A stretch of DNA of 64,000 nt from Dromiciops gliroides (lineage: Eukaryota > Chordata > Mammalia > Microbiotheria > Microbiotheriidae). Made by a program: the position numbers and the translations under genes. The DNA lies in contig NC_057867.1 in the NCBI RefSeq assembly GCF_019393635.1, positions 53,071,643 to 53,135,642 on the forward strand, given 5' to 3'. The notes below the pieces were generated by a model. The model saw only the letters and a program-made list of their open reading frames with translations. It was not told the origin of the DNA and did not search any database. Of the stretch, positions 10,041 through 20,401 are shown in pieces (within the stretch, counting starts at the first letter, position 1; each line of letters opens with the position of its first letter).

Positions 10041-10215
10041 AGGATCAAGGTACAATTAGTGCTGAAACAGATGGCTAGGGATGCAGCATCAATTACCCAC
10101 ACCCAACAAAGGCACAGTAGGAGGATAGCAGCAAAATCTCAATAAGAAATGTATTTGTGTGTGCCCATAGACTCTAGAAAACTATTGGGTTTTTTCCCTA
10201 TAAGGGAAAGCAGAC

Positions 10216-10455
10216 CGACATCAAGGTGGCACAGTGGATAGTCTATAGTATTTGAAGTTAGGAAGACCTGAGTTCAAGTCCTGCCTCAGACACTTATAAA
10301 CAGTGTGACTTTGGGCAAGTAACTTAACTCTTTTGTGCCTCAGTTTCCTCATCTATAAAACCCCTTGCTCTCAAGGTTATTGTGAAGATCAAATGAGGTA
10401 ACATGTAAAGTTCTTTGCAAACCTTAAAGGTACTTTACAAATGCCAGCTCTTATT
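10216..10455 (+). repeat. MIR-type SINE, sense, full length
   Basis: Head GGTGGCACAGTGGATAG, B box GAGTTCAAGTCC, CORE CCTCAGTTTCCTCATCTA and the 3' words TTCTTTGCAAACCTTAAAGG and TACTTTACAAATGCCAGC are all present in order. Confidence 0.8.
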
Positions 10456-10489
10456 AATATCGTTACTTGTTAGGATATCGGATTTTTCG

Positions 10490-10805
10490 ATTCATAGGAG
10501 TTAGAGCTAGAAATGACTGTAGAAGTCACAGGATCTTAGATTTAGAGCATGCGGTGACCTCACAGGCCATCTAGCCCAAGTCTCATATTTTACAGAAGGG
10601 GAAATTCAGAGAGATTCAATTCCTTGTCCAGGATCACAAAGCTAGGCTGTGTGAGATAGGGGATTTCAACCCAAGTTCTTCATGCTCCAAATTCAACATC
10701 ATCTAATCCAGCTTCCACATTTTAAGGACTGAGGCCTAGACAGAGATGACCTACCCAAGTGGAAGTGAATAACTTGGAACTCTAGGCCTTTGACTACCCA
10801 CTCCA
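10490..10805 (-). repeat. Two antisense MIR-type SINEs in tandem
   Basis: First copy about 10490-10690 (CATCTAGCCCAAGTCTCATA, TTCCTTGTCCAGGATCACAA); second about 10691-10805 (ATCCAGCTTCCACATTTTAA, GGACTGAGGCCTAG). Same orientation, abutting. Confidence 0.55.
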
Positions 10806-11109
10806 CCATTGGGAATGAAATGAATATCATATACACTCCCCCAGTGAATATGGAGTTTGTTTATGCCTGCTGTTAACCTTATTTAAGAAAGTCCTCAACC
10901 TGGTTACCATCAGAGAGGCAGGGCCAGCAATATTCTTCTTCCTCTGTAAGATGGAAAACTGGCCATGACACTGCTCTTTGCTCAAGTTCAAAAATCTCAC
11001 ACTACCTGACCACTAGAGGGCACTAAGAAGACAACCATTGGGATTTGTGTTAGCATTCTGGCCTAAAAAAGAAAAAAAAAAGATGGCAGGTATATAGGGT
11101 TGGGGTTTT

Positions 11110-11113
<4 letters not shown>
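10806..11113. other. No gene or recognised repeat
   Basis: Nothing recognised apart from a short A-rich tract near 11068-11082. Confidence 0.45.

Positions 11114-11151
<38 letters not shown>
11114..11151 (+). repeat. (GT)19 microsatellite
   Basis: Uninterrupted GT array. Confidence 0.98.
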
Positions 11152-11152
<1 letters not shown>

Positions 11153-11299
11153 CCTGATATATGAATATACACATATATATCTAAACTATCCAAGAATCCT
11201 GAGGCAAACGTGTTTGGTATTGAACGATATTGTTGAGATACATTTTGCCTCTGTATGATTCAGTGCACATCCCAGTACTGGGATACATACTGGGAGATC

Positions 11300-11385
11300 C
11301 CAGTGTCTGGAATATGAGTGAGTTGGACTCAATGGCGGCTAGGGTCTCTTGTAGCTTCAGACTGATGATTCTATGATCTTGTTTC
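11300..11385 (+). repeat. SINE 3' end, sense
   Basis: GAGTTGGACTCAATGGCGGC followed by TTCAGACTGATGATTCTATG is the usual MIR-like 3' end. It abuts the LTR-like block. Confidence 0.5.
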
Positions 11386-11389
11386 CAGA

Positions 11390-11812
11390 TGTAATGATTG
11401 GAATGATGCCACCTACTGGAGACTTGCTGTGGGAAAGCTCCGCCATGAGGAAAATGCCTCAGAGGGCAAGGCCATGTGGCTTTTCCTTGGTGTCAGGAAG
11501 TGACGTTTGCTCATGGGTGCTGTCTATCAAGGCTACCAGCCAATCAATTTGAGGAGCCTCCTATTTTCTGGGATGAGACAGGAAGGAGGAAAGAGGGCCT
11601 GCGCGGAGAGCTCTCGCTCTTTTGGGTTGCTGACTTGATGGTGGTGGTGGCGGCGGCAGAGGACTTCACAGGAAATTTGAGGAAAGATAGGAATGCCAGG
11701 CTGTTGGAATTCTGTTCTCAATCTTTTTCTTTCTATTTTTCAATAAACCCTTAAAAACCTAAACTCGTTTTATCAGTGATTTTATTCAGTTTCCCCCAAA
11801 ACTGGGGGAACA
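11390..11812 (+). mobile_element. Solo-LTR-like block of an endogenous retrovirus
   Basis: A 423-bp block begins TGTAATGATTGG and ends GGGGGAACA, so it has TG...CA ends. Inside are a CpG-bearing word (CCTGCGCGGAGAGCTCTCGC), a GGT/GGC-rich run at about 11640-11657 and an AATAAA at 11742-11747 near the 3' end. That layout fits a U3-R-U5 unit. No primer-binding site, gag, pol or env sequence adjoins it. A CAGAT pair (11386-11390 and 11811-11815) overlaps the ends but does not fit TG/CA termini, so the duplication is unresolved. Confidence 0.6.
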
Positions 11813-11849
11813 GATTAGAATCCACATTTAGAATCTTAAATTACACACA

Positions 11850-11940
11850 AAGTCCATTTTGTTTGTCTTTGGCTCTCCCCAAACCTGGGAGCCATCAGGC
11901 ACATAGTATGCACTTAATAAAATGCTTCTTGATTTAAATT
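11850..11940 (+). repeat. L2 LINE 3' tip, sense
   Basis: GGCACATAGTATGCACTTAA and TAAAATGCTTCTTGATT match the L2 3' terminus. Confidence 0.55.
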
Positions 11941-12715
11941 AAAGAATTTCTTCCCAGTTCTCATGATTCAATAAAGGTTGCAACCAATGATTATTGGGTA
12001 TGGTAGAAATATCTGTTCAATACATAAAAGGTATTCCTTCTTTTTTGTTGGTTACCGTATTAAAAATGTCTCTAAAATCTCAGTTGGTATGACCAAAAAA
12101 AAAAAGGCATTCATAAATATATGTATAATGCTTTAATCACTATGTTCTTTTTAGGCCTTTTTTTAGTTAAAATGAATCTCCCTGTGTCAGAAAAGAGGTA
12201 CTTAAATTACAAATTCATAATTTATAAGGAGTCAAAGAAATATGCTAGGAAATGGAGAGAAGGGGAAGTAAAAGATGGTGGCTCAGTGAGAAAAGGCCAG
12301 CTGGGCAAGGTCTCACTGCCAGGATGCCAAGGAGAGCACAGAGCTCATCAGTTACCTCCAGTGTGTGGGCAGGTATCTTCTTAGAACAATGTAATCAGGA
12401 GAGGAGGGGTAGCATTCTGAACCCTATTACATTGCCATGGTGATAACATTTGTATTTGCCCTCCTCATTCCCGCCACTATTTCCACAGTTATTGAAAGGT
12501 CTCTTCCATCTCTGGCTGCAATACAAACATGACCCATGGGAGCATGGAGATGGCATCCTCAGGTCCTCCCCTTCCAAGAGAGAGGTCTTGGGTTCAAACA
12601 GGATAATCAAAGAATAATGAATGTTGCTATTTCTGGGCTTCTCTCTCATCAGTTCATGGCCTATGGGTCAGAGTTGGCTCCCCCCTTCTCCCCAATTCCA
12701 CCCTCTAATCCCTTA
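11941..12715. other. No gene or recognised repeat
   Basis: AT-rich unique-looking text at 11941-12240. A short A run lies near 12095-12106. No exon signals are convincing. Confidence 0.45.
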
Positions 12716-12719
12716 GTGA

Positions 12720-13318
12720 ACACTTCCTGAATGTTACTGAATATTTCCGAGTCCTGTGGATTCTACCTCCCCAATGTCTCTGGTATTTATTGTCTTCTCT
12801 CCACTCAACATATGGCAGCCAGCCTGGTTCAGGTCTTCAACACCTCTTGCCTGGACTATTATAACTGCCTCTTATTTTTTCTCCTGGCTTCCAGCCTCAC
12901 TGCTCTCCAATCCATCCTCCATATGACTGCCAAATGGCTATTCTTAAAGCATAGATCGAACCATGCAAGCATTCTACTGATTCTCAAGAAGCCTCAAGGA
13001 TGAAATAGAAATTATTTTGTTTGGCTTTGAAGTCTTTCTCCACCTGGCTGTGACCTCCCTCACCAGGCCTTTTGCACATTACTTCCCTTCATATAATTGC
13101 AGTCTAGCCCAATTGGCCTAAACATAGGAGTCTATCTCCTGCCCTCCTGATTTTGCTCTGATTGGCCTCCATGCCTGGAATGACCTCCCTCTTCACCTGA
13201 GCCTCTTAGGAGCCCTCACTTTCTTCGAACCTCAGCCCCTGGGCCACTGCCTATAGGAAGCCCTTCTTGAGCCTTCGAGTTTTTAGGGATTTCTCTCTTC
13301 CTGCTCCTTAAATTAATG
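12720..13318 (+). repeat. L2 LINE 3' region, sense, long copy
   Basis: TGCCTGGACTATTATAACTG, CCTCACTGCTCTCCAATCCA, CACCAGGCCTTTTGCACATT, CATGCCTGGAATGACCTCCC and AGGAAGCCCTTCTTGAGCCT fall in L2 order. The frame is broken, so it is a relic. Confidence 0.7.
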
Positions 13319-13490
13319 TAAGGTCATAAGATCGAAGACTTCTAAGTAGAAGGAACTTTAGAGGCCCAATATAAGCATCTCATTTTATAGCTAGGGAAAT
13401 AGGCCGAAGGAGGTTAAAGGACATATCCAAAGTCATCCAGGTAGTAAGCCCCAAAGGGAGAATTTCAACCCAGGTCCTCTGGGTCTGAAG
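13319..13490 (-). repeat. MIR-type SINE, antisense
   Basis: CATCTCATTTTATAGCTAGG, GGACATATCCAAAGTCATCC and TTCAACCCAGGTCCTCTGGG are degenerate antisense CORE words. Confidence 0.6.
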
Positions 13491-13572
13491 CCATGTGTAT
13501 GTATTTATGTATAAACACACACATACATTTTTATCAGCCCATACGCACTCTCTCTGTGTGTGGTCACAGGCA

Positions 13573-13822
13573 CGTTGGGCTAGGCAGATAGAACACTGGG
13601 CCTGGAGTCAGGAAGACCAGAATTCCAATCCAATCTCAGACACTTCCTAGCTATGTGATGCTGGGCAAACCTACTAACTGCTGTTTACCTCAGTTTCTTC
13701 AAGTGGAAAATGGGGATCATACCTACACCTCAGGATTGCTGCTAGAGTCAGATGAGATATTTGTAGAGCACCGAGCACAGCGCCTGGTACATAGGAAGTG
13801 CTGAATGAATGTTTATTCCTTC
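13573..13822 (+). repeat. MIR-type SINE, sense, with a TTCC-rich tail
   Basis: ACTGGGCCTGGAGTCAGGAA, CACTTCCTAGCTATGTGATG, TCAGTTTCTTCAAGTGGAAA and CAGCGCCTGGTACATAGG are followed by TTCC units that form the tail. Confidence 0.7.
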
Positions 13823-13879
13823 CTTCCTTCCCTTCCTCCTACTTAACCTCTTGCACTTATATTCTCATGTATAAAGGCA

Positions 13880-14018
13880 TATACATTAATACATTCATTT
13901 ACATACTTATTACAAACTCCTTAATATCAGAGACTTTTTCTTTTCTTTTTTATTCACAGCACTTAGCAAAGGGCCTCCAACATGGTAAGTGCTTGTTGGA
14001 TTGCTTTGGAATTCCTTA
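13880..14018 (+). repeat. L2 LINE 3' tip, sense
   Basis: CAAACTCCTTAATATCAGAG and CAGCACTTAGCAAAGGGCCT, then GTAAGTGCTTGTTGG. Confidence 0.5.
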
Positions 14019-14034
14019 AATTAAAAGCTATAGC

Positions 14035-14180
14035 AGGACCCTGTGTTCCAGGGGAATGAAACCTGAATTAGGAGCCCAGAAACCTGGGATATTAACCCAG
14101 CCCTATTACTAACCATATGGGTTATTCAACAGTAAGTGCTTTGCTCTGTTTCTTCACCTGTAAAGTATGGGTAAACCCTC
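14035..14180 (+). repeat. MIR-type SINE remnant, sense
   Basis: AGGAGCCCAGAAACCTGGGA and TGTTTCTTCACCTGTAAAGT sit at the expected spacing. Confidence 0.45.
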
Positions 14181-14272
14181 CCAAGTGTGGACATAGGAAA
14201 TCTACACTCAGGAGCCAATGTTGAGAGCTTAGTGTCAGGGGTCAGTGTCTGAGCCTCAAGATTTGGGTGCTA

Positions 14273-14437
14273 GGGGCAGCTAGGTGGCACAGTGGATGGA
14301 GCACCGGCCCTGGAGTCAGGAGGACCTGAGTTCAAATCTGGCCTCAGACACTTAACGCTTACTAGCTGTGTGACCCTGGGCAAGTCACTTAACCCCAATT
14401 GCCTCACTTAAAAAAGCAAAAACAAAAAAACAAAAAA
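14273..14437 (+). mobile_element. Short WSINE1/Mar1-type SINE, sense, 15-bp duplication
   Basis: Starts GGGGCAGCTAGGTGGCACAG with an A-box-like GGTGGCACAGTGG and B-box-like GAGTTCAAATC, ends in an A-rich tail with C interruptions. Perfect AAGATTTGGGTGCTA repeats lie at 14258-14272 and 14438-14452. It carries the GGAGTCAGGAGGACC subfamily word. Confidence 0.95.
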
Positions 14438-14639
14438 AAGATTTGGGTGCTAACATGTCATAAGTTTGATACTCTTTGGTTCTTGGTGCCAAGCCAAAGA
14501 GTCCAAGGTCCAAGGAGGTCCTGATTTCCTTCTAGCTCTAGGCCCATAACTCTAAGCTCTTGCTGCAGAGAACTCCAGCTCCTGGAGTCTTTGCCCTCAG
14601 AGATGAACACAGACTAAGGTAAAGGGAGACAAAGCACTC

Positions 14640-15330
14640 GTGAATTTGTGAATTTCCCAAATGGAAGGAACCTTGGTGGTCCTCTACTTGAAAAATATGT
14701 CCTCAATGACATGCCTACCAAAGTTTATCTAGTCTTTGCCTAAAGATCTCTATGGAGGAAGAACCCAAGGCCTCCAGAGGCAGCCTATTCCCCTTTTCAG
14801 AAGCTTGAATGGGGGGCAGCTAGATGGCGCAGTGGTTAAAGCACCGGCCCTGAATTCAGGAGTACCTGAGTTCAAATCTGACCTCAGACACTTGACACTT
14901 ACTAGCTGTGTGACCCTGGGCAAGTCACTTAACCCCCATTGCCTGCAAAAAAAAAAAAAGAAGCTTGAATGGTTGGAAAGATTTTCCTGACATGGACCCT
15001 AAAACTGCCTTTCTGTAAGTGCCACCCACTAGTCCTGCTTCTGTCCTTTGGGCCTAAGCAGAGCACATCTATTTCCTCTTTCTAAGATAGCTGTCACTAC
15101 CCCTGCCCCTGGTCTTCTCTTCTTTAGGGTAAACATGCCCAGTTCTTTCAATCAATCCATAGCTACATGACATGGATTCAAGGCCTCTCCCCCACCCCTG
15201 GTGCCCTTCTCTGGAGGCTCTCCAGTTTATCAATGTCATTAAACTGGTTCATGGTCTGATTGAGGCAGAGTACAACAGAATAATGTGCTCCTTATTCCTT
15301 GGTATTGTGCCACCCCTGAAGTGGCCCAAG
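14640..15330 (-). repeat. L3/CR1-type LINE 3' region, antisense, split by a SINE
   Basis: Reverse-complement CR1/L3 words run along it: CCAGAGGCAGCCTATTCCCC, ACCCACTAGTCCTGCTTCTG, TGGTCTTCTCTTCTTTAGGG and CTGGAGGCTCTCCAGTTTAT. Many stops; an old relic. Confidence 0.6.
14813..14958 (+). mobile_element. Short WSINE1/Mar1-type SINE, sense, 14-bp duplication
   Basis: Complete copy with a pure A tail. AGAAGCTTGAATGG repeats at 14799-14812 and 14959-14972. It carries TGGTTAAAGC and CAGGAGTACC, subfamily words shared with the 25107 copy. Confidence 0.95.
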
Positions 15331-16492
15331 TCTGTATTAGCTGGCTTCCATTCAATTTCAGTCAATCAGCATTTATTGAGAGCCTACTTTGAGTCAGGAA
15401 CTGTGTTAACACTGGGGATGCAGAGAGCAAAATAAATTTGGAGATTCCAGCTCCTCAGTAACAGACATAGCAGGTACCCAGTAGATTTTGGGATTGATTG
15501 ATGACAGTGATAATTTAAATGCCATTGCCTAGGCTGGCCATTTCCTCCAAAGTCCTAGAGGAAAATTTCTAGGCTTTGTCCTAACCCCTGGGACTAGCCA
15601 AAGCAAGACCGTGCCCTTTCTTGATGTGTTCCCAGAGCCTCCAGTACATACAAACTTGAGCCTTGTGCCCTTCATATTAAAGAACTGGACCATGACTCAC
15701 TGAGGATTAGAAGGGCAGTGTCCAGGTCTCTAGCCTGCTTTCCAAAACAACATCTCATCTGTAAGGAAAATGAGACTGACTCTCAACTCATTTAGATAGG
15801 CCTCAGAGATGCCTGGCACTTTGTGACCCATACTTGCCTTCATTCAGGACCCCTATAACTAGAAAGGAATCTAACTTCTTTCATTTAAGGCCTGAGAATC
15901 AGAAAGAAGCCATTAAGGTGGGACTGAAGGGAAAGACAAAAAGGTAAGAAACCAAGAGTCCTGCCACGATGAAGCAACTGCTGGTGTTCTCCTCAGCCTT
16001 GGCAAAGTTTTTGGCCCCTGGCCCCCAGCCCCCCCCCCCCCGTTCCCAGCTGTTTTATATTATGGACCTCCCCTTCCTTCCAAATCAGAGCTGCTTGGCC
16101 TCCATCCCATTCACTTAGCAAACAGTGAAAGATAAAGCTAAGCCCTTCCAACAGGCTACCAACTCCTCCCAAGTGACAGATGGCCTGAATGTAATACATG
16201 TGGGATCTCACTACCCATGGAAGTCACAATCCTGCCATGCCTTCTCATCCTGGGCCACTTGTCCACCTCCTTTCCACATATTGTTCCATTCAGATGCAGG
16301 TGCAGGGGGTAGGGTTCCTCCAATTCTTGGACCACTGGCTGGAAAGGCAACATAAATGGGGGAAGCAGGCAGCAAATGCTTGTTTCATCCACCTGTGCAA
16401 TTGTTTGATAAGCTATCCAAGTGGCAGATACTCAAGACATAAGATGTTTAGGGGTACCATTAGAATCATTGCATTTTAAATCTGAGACCTTA
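15331..16492. other. No gene; old repeat fragment and a C run
   Basis: 15345-15435 resembles a common 'aatcagcatttattgag' mammalian repeat. A run of C lies at about 16030-16041. The rest is unrecognised, and overlapping short frames near 16125-16480 show no motif. Confidence 0.45.
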
Positions 16493-16505
16493 GAGGTCAT
16501 CTAGT

Positions 16506-16670
16506 TGTTTTTTGTTTTTTTTAATTTTTTTTCTAGTGAGGCGATTGGGGTTAAGTGACTTGCCCATGGTCACACAGCTGGTAAGTGTTAAGTGTCTGAG
16601 GAAGGATTTGAACTCAGGTCCTCCTGAATCCAGGGCCGGTGCTCTATCCACTTCACCACTGAGCTGCCCT
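16506..16670 (-). mobile_element. Short WSINE1/Mar1-type SINE, antisense, 13-bp duplication
   Basis: T-rich start, GACTTGCCCATGGTCACACA, end GAGCTGCCC. Perfect GAGGTCATCTAGT repeats at 16493-16505 and 16671-16683. Confidence 0.93.
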
Positions 16671-16689
16671 GAGGTCATCTAGTAAAGAA

Positions 16690-17000
16690 ACATCAGCCTC
16701 GTAGTGAAGAGAACTGGTTTCAAATTCTGCCTCTGACACTTAACTAGCTGTGTGAAATTGGGCAAGTTGCCTCTGTCAGTTTCCTCCACTGTACAGTAAG
16801 GGAATGGTCTATATGCTACATTCTTCCTGTCTCACAGGATTAAGACAACATGCTCAACAAGAAGGGTCCAGCCTTCACCTAAATACCTCCAGTGACAGGG
16901 CAATGACTAATAACTAGCATTTAAATACAGTTTTAAGGTGGCAAAGCACTTCATACGTATGTCATCTCACTCAAGCTACCTCCTTAAGGTAGGACAGGTC
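16690..17000. repeat. Two MIR-type SINE remnants in opposite orientation
   Basis: 16690-16830 is sense (GGTTTCAAATTCTGCCTCTG, GGGCAAGTTGCC). 16895-17000 is antisense (AACTAGCATTTAAATACAGT, GGCAAAGCACTTCATACGTA). Confidence 0.55.
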
Positions 17001-17400
17001 AGATGGATAAGAAGTTTTTTCTGGACATGCAGCTTAAATCTGCTTCTGCCCTCTGGGTCCAAGATGGGTACGTATAATCCCTCTTCTATATGGCAGCCCT
17101 TGAAAATATTTGAAATCAGCTACCATGAAGACCTTAAGCCCTATCTTATTCAAACAAAATGTCCCTACTAACCTCAACTGATCTTCACAGGACACAAACT
17201 TGAGGCTCACCATCATCTGGCCCCTCTCTAGGTTGTTCTTCTTCTTATTGATATCCATCCTAAAACGGGGTCAGGATCTGACCAGGGCAGAGAACAAGGT
17301 AGGACTATCGCCTCCTTATTCCTGGCAGTTATGCCTCTCTAAATACAGCCTAAGATGTCATTAGCTTTTTTGAAGGCTACATTAGTGACAATTCTGCATT
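17001..17400 (-). repeat. L3/CR1-type LINE fragment, antisense
   Basis: CTTAAATCTGCTTCTGCCCT, AATATTTGAAATCAGCTACC, CAGCCTAAGATGTCATTAGC and TTTTTTGAAGGCTACATTAG are antisense L3/CR1 3' words. Confidence 0.55.
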
Positions 17401-17489
17401 AGATAATTTTTTAAAAATTAAGTTTCATTGCTTTTGAGGTGATATGAAAAAATGAATTCAACTACCAAAAGCATTGCCAGGAAGTTTTG

Positions 17490-17645
17490 CCAAGGGGAGG
17501 CAGCTTGCTCTACTGGAGAATTGGACTAGAAGCCAGAAGACCAGCGTCCTAGTCCAACCTCTACCACTAATTGGGTGAGCAAGTCGCTTCTTTTCTTTGG
17601 GCCTCAGTTTCCTCATCTGTACAATGTGCAGGTTGGGCTAGTCAC
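17490..17645 (+). repeat. MIR-type SINE, sense
   Basis: GACTAGAAGCCAGAAGACCA and GGGCCTCAGTTTCCTCATCT at normal spacing, ending GGTTGGGCTAG. Confidence 0.65.
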
Positions 17646-18236
17646 TGATCATCATACTGATCATCCTTACAATATTTCTGTTACTGCGTACAGTGTTCTC
17701 CTGGTTCTGCTCACTTCACTTTGCATCCAGTCATATAAGTCTTTCCAGATTTTTGTGAAAGCATATTGCTCATCATTTCTCATAGCACAATAGTACTGTA
17801 TCACAATCATATACAACTTGTTCAGCCATTTCCCAATTGATGGGCATCCCCTCAATTTATAATTCTTTGCCACCACAAAAAGAGTTGCTATAAATATTTG
17901 TGTACAAATAGATTCTTTTTCATTTTCTTTCACCTCTTCAGGTCTATACCTAGTGATGGCATTGTTGAGTCAATGGATATGCAGTTTTATAGCCCTTTGG
18001 GCATAATTCCAAATTGTCCTCCAGTATGGTTGGACTAGTTCACAACTCCACCAAGAGTGCATTAATGTCCCAATTTTTCTACGTCTCCTCCAGTATTTTG
18101 TATTTTCCTTTTCTGTCATATTAGCCAATTTGTTTGCGTTTCTCTAATGAATAGTAATTTAGAACATTTTAAGGTAACTACTGATAACTTTGATTTCTTC
18201 TGAAAATTGTCTATTCATATCCTCTGACCATTTCTT

Positions 18237-18346
18237 TTTTTTCATTTTAGTTTTCAACATTTGTTTAGATAAGATTTCCAATTTCAAATTTTTCTCCTCC
18301 CTCCCCTCCCTCCCCTCTTCCTAGACAGCAGGTAATCTGATGTAGG

Positions 18347-18395
<49 letters not shown>

Positions 18396-18568
18396 TATAC
18401 ATATATATACATACATACACACACATACACATATATGTATATATAAAACATAAAACCTATTTCTGCATTAGTCATGTTATAGGAGAAGAATCAGAGCAAA
18501 AAGGAAAAACCTCAAAAAAGAAAAACAACAGCACCAAAAACAAAAGAAATAGTATGGTCCAATCAGTG
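18237..18568 (-). mobile_element. 5'-truncated L1 3'UTR inserted in an older L1, 15-bp duplication
   Basis: About 330 bp of marsupial L1 3'UTR in antisense: T-rich start, TTTTCAACATTTG, CTCCCTCCCCTCCC, AGTCATGTTATAGGAGAAGA, AAAAAGGAAAAACC. Perfect CTCTGACCATTTCTT repeats at 18222-18236 and 18569-18583 bound it. An expanded TA array lies inside. Confidence 0.88.
18348..18385 (+). repeat. (TA)19 microsatellite inside the L1 3'UTR
   Basis: Pure TA array followed by imperfect CA/TA units to about 18440. It sits where other copies in this window read 'gtacatatataacctatat', so it probably grew from that word. Confidence 0.95.
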
Positions 18569-18634
18569 CTCTGACCATTTCTTAATTGGGGGAATGGCTC
18601 TTATTTTTATAAATCTTTATTTTTATATGTGTGA

Positions 18635-18778
18635 GCTGCCATTTTTCCAGTGAGGTAATTGAGGCCCAGAGAAGTGAAATGACTCACCCAAATAACGCTG
18701 GTGGTAAGTGCAGAGCCAACATTTGAACGCATATCTTATGATTCCAAATCTTGAACTCTTTCTGCTGTACCAATGACT
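18635..18778 (-). repeat. MIR-type SINE, antisense
   Basis: TGAGGTAATTGAGGCCCAGA, GAAATGACTCACCCAAATAA and GAACTCTTTCTGCTGTACCA. Confidence 0.65.
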
Positions 18779-18779
18779 A

Positions 18780-19765
18780 ATTTCAGTGAGTGTGCCCAAC
18801 CTGTTTATTATAACATCACTCTCTCATTAGGCAAACTTTTTTGATCAGTAAAACTTGAACTCATACCCTGTTCAAACGAGTATATCTGTTAAACCAGTGG
18901 GCTTCAAATAAATGTATTATAATAATTAATTTGTGGCAAGGTTTCCTTTCTGCTTCAATACTTGTGGTCTCCAATATTCCCAAGTATGTCTTGGAGTATT
19001 GGGCAGGAATTCTTTGCTAAGAAACAACCTCATATTCCATGAACCCTTGGTGGTTTAAAAAGCACTGAGGCCCCAAATCACTGGGATAGGTGTAGGAGTT
19101 GAGGGATGGGGTAGGCATGGGAGAGGCAGGGATTGTGAGGCCTGGTTCTCTCCATTGTAGAGAAAAGACAGGTATCCATTTGGCAGTCCTATGCTGTGGC
19201 CTTCTCCCTAAAAAGCAGCCATCTCTAAGACATTAGGCAGCTCCACCTCTAAAGAAGTCATCCATTTCAGAAGCAGAATGAGGGAAAACTTAGGGAATGG
19301 CATCTTGCAAATGACATGTCCCTTTCTTAGCCCAGTGAGCTTGAAAAGACGGAGGGCTCTCATTGAGATAATGCGGCTGCCACATCCAATGTCTGCAGCA
19401 AAGGAAAGCAGCCAAGAGTCCACTAGCGGTCCCTATTGATTTGCTATTTAATCATAGGTGCACAATGAATACTCAAAGCCTGATCTAAAAAGAACAATCC
19501 GAATAAGCTATTATGCCTTCCGGAATCTCATTTGAAACCTAATTAGATCTGGTAAGAAGCTAGCAAAGTCCTGTCGGCCAGTTCAAGAGACAGATCTATC
19601 TCCTTACCCCTGGTCTTTCTTCCATAAGCCAAGCTTTCTTTACCTCTCCTTTCAGCAAGCATTACTTTTGTTTCCCTTCAGGCACACTGAAAGTAATGCA
19701 ATTATAAGGCCACCACATTTTTATTTCACTGAGGTGTTTCTATAGGTTGGTAGGGTTGGAGTAAC
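18780..19765. other. Repeat-poor stretch, candidate conserved non-coding sequence
   Basis: 19190-19710 has no recognised repeat and a mixture of AT-rich words and isolated CpGs (AATGCGGCTGCCACATCC, ACTAGCGGTCCCTATTG, GCCTTCCGGAATCTCATTTG). No coding frame is convincing. Confidence 0.4.
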
Positions 19766-19769
19766 TTTA

Positions 19770-20350
19770 GGTGCTGTGATCTCAATCATAGCTTAATCAA
19801 GGAAATGGTTTTAGTGAATTGGGAGCTCAATGGGAATAAGTACAGTAGGAAAGTCAAAAAGGCAAATACCATCCTAGGAACCATTAAGAAAGGCATACAT
19901 AGTCACAGGAGCTTGAGAGATAGTGAGGAAGGGCCCATTGCATTGGAAAGGACATAGATAGCAGTCATATAAGCTGGGCAGGCATGGATGGGTGGACATC
20001 TGCATCATTGTGGGGAATACCCATTGAATCAGAAGATCCTATGAACCCACGTCTAAAGGTCTGAAAAAGTGAAGCTACCTTCCCAAGGTCACATAGGAAA
20101 TATCAGAAGGGATGCCTACTATGAGGGAAACAAAGATACATTGGGATATCTGCAAATACACATTGAAGAATGAAGTGACAATCTCCTTCCCTGGTCAGAG
20201 CATACCTGTTCACTTCCAGGGAGTGTTTTAGAAGGCCATTAAGGAGCTGGAGAGGGGCCACAGGAAGGCAACCTGGATGATGAAGGGACCTCAAGGCCTC
20301 ATGCTATAGGAGGATTGAAGGAATGGAAGATGCATAACATGAAAGAAATC
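19770..20350 (+). repeat. L3/CR1-type LINE fragment, sense (left part)
   Basis: AAAGTCAAAAAGGCAAATAC, ATCCTAGGAACCATTAAGAA, TCAGAGCATACCTGTTCACT and GGAGAGGGGCCACAGGAAGG correspond to the C-terminal RT region of CR1/L3 ORF2. A short antisense MIR-like bit lies near 20055-20100. The right part resumes at 20851. Confidence 0.65.
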
Positions 20351-20401
20351 TTCAATTCGATCCAACAAATGCTTACAAAGCATCTACCACATCATGTTTA
20401 C

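Larger units (their letters stand above)
17655..18625 (-). pseudogene. L1 ORF2 C-terminal relic, antisense, split by a younger L1 end
   Basis: Read on the minus strand, the segment matches the C-terminal part of L1 ORF2: a WSEDMNRQFSEE-like stretch near 18220 and 18580, then the region that includes AACTAGTCCAACCATACTGG (18031-18050, reverse complement) and CCCATCAATTGGGAAATGG (17829-17847). Frameshifts and stops are frequent. The reverse-transcriptase and endonuclease parts are absent, as in a 5'-truncated copy. A second L1 end at 18237-18568 interrupts it. Confidence 0.75.

Noticed and set aside
11386-11815. CAGAT as a firm 5-bp target duplication of the LTR-like block
   Set aside because: It overlaps the TG and CA termini, so it cannot be a standard integrase duplication of an element with those ends; may be chance.
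14273-14437. Reading the SINE heads as tRNA genes
   Set aside because: A- and B-box words are present, but the cloverleaf stems are not kept and the copies have SINE bodies, tails and duplications.
18895-19067. Possible second hAT-like element (CAGTGGGCTTCAAA ... TTTAAAAAGCACTG)
   Set aside because: The ends pair only over a few bases and no 8-bp duplication is found (TGTTAAAC against AGGCCCCA).
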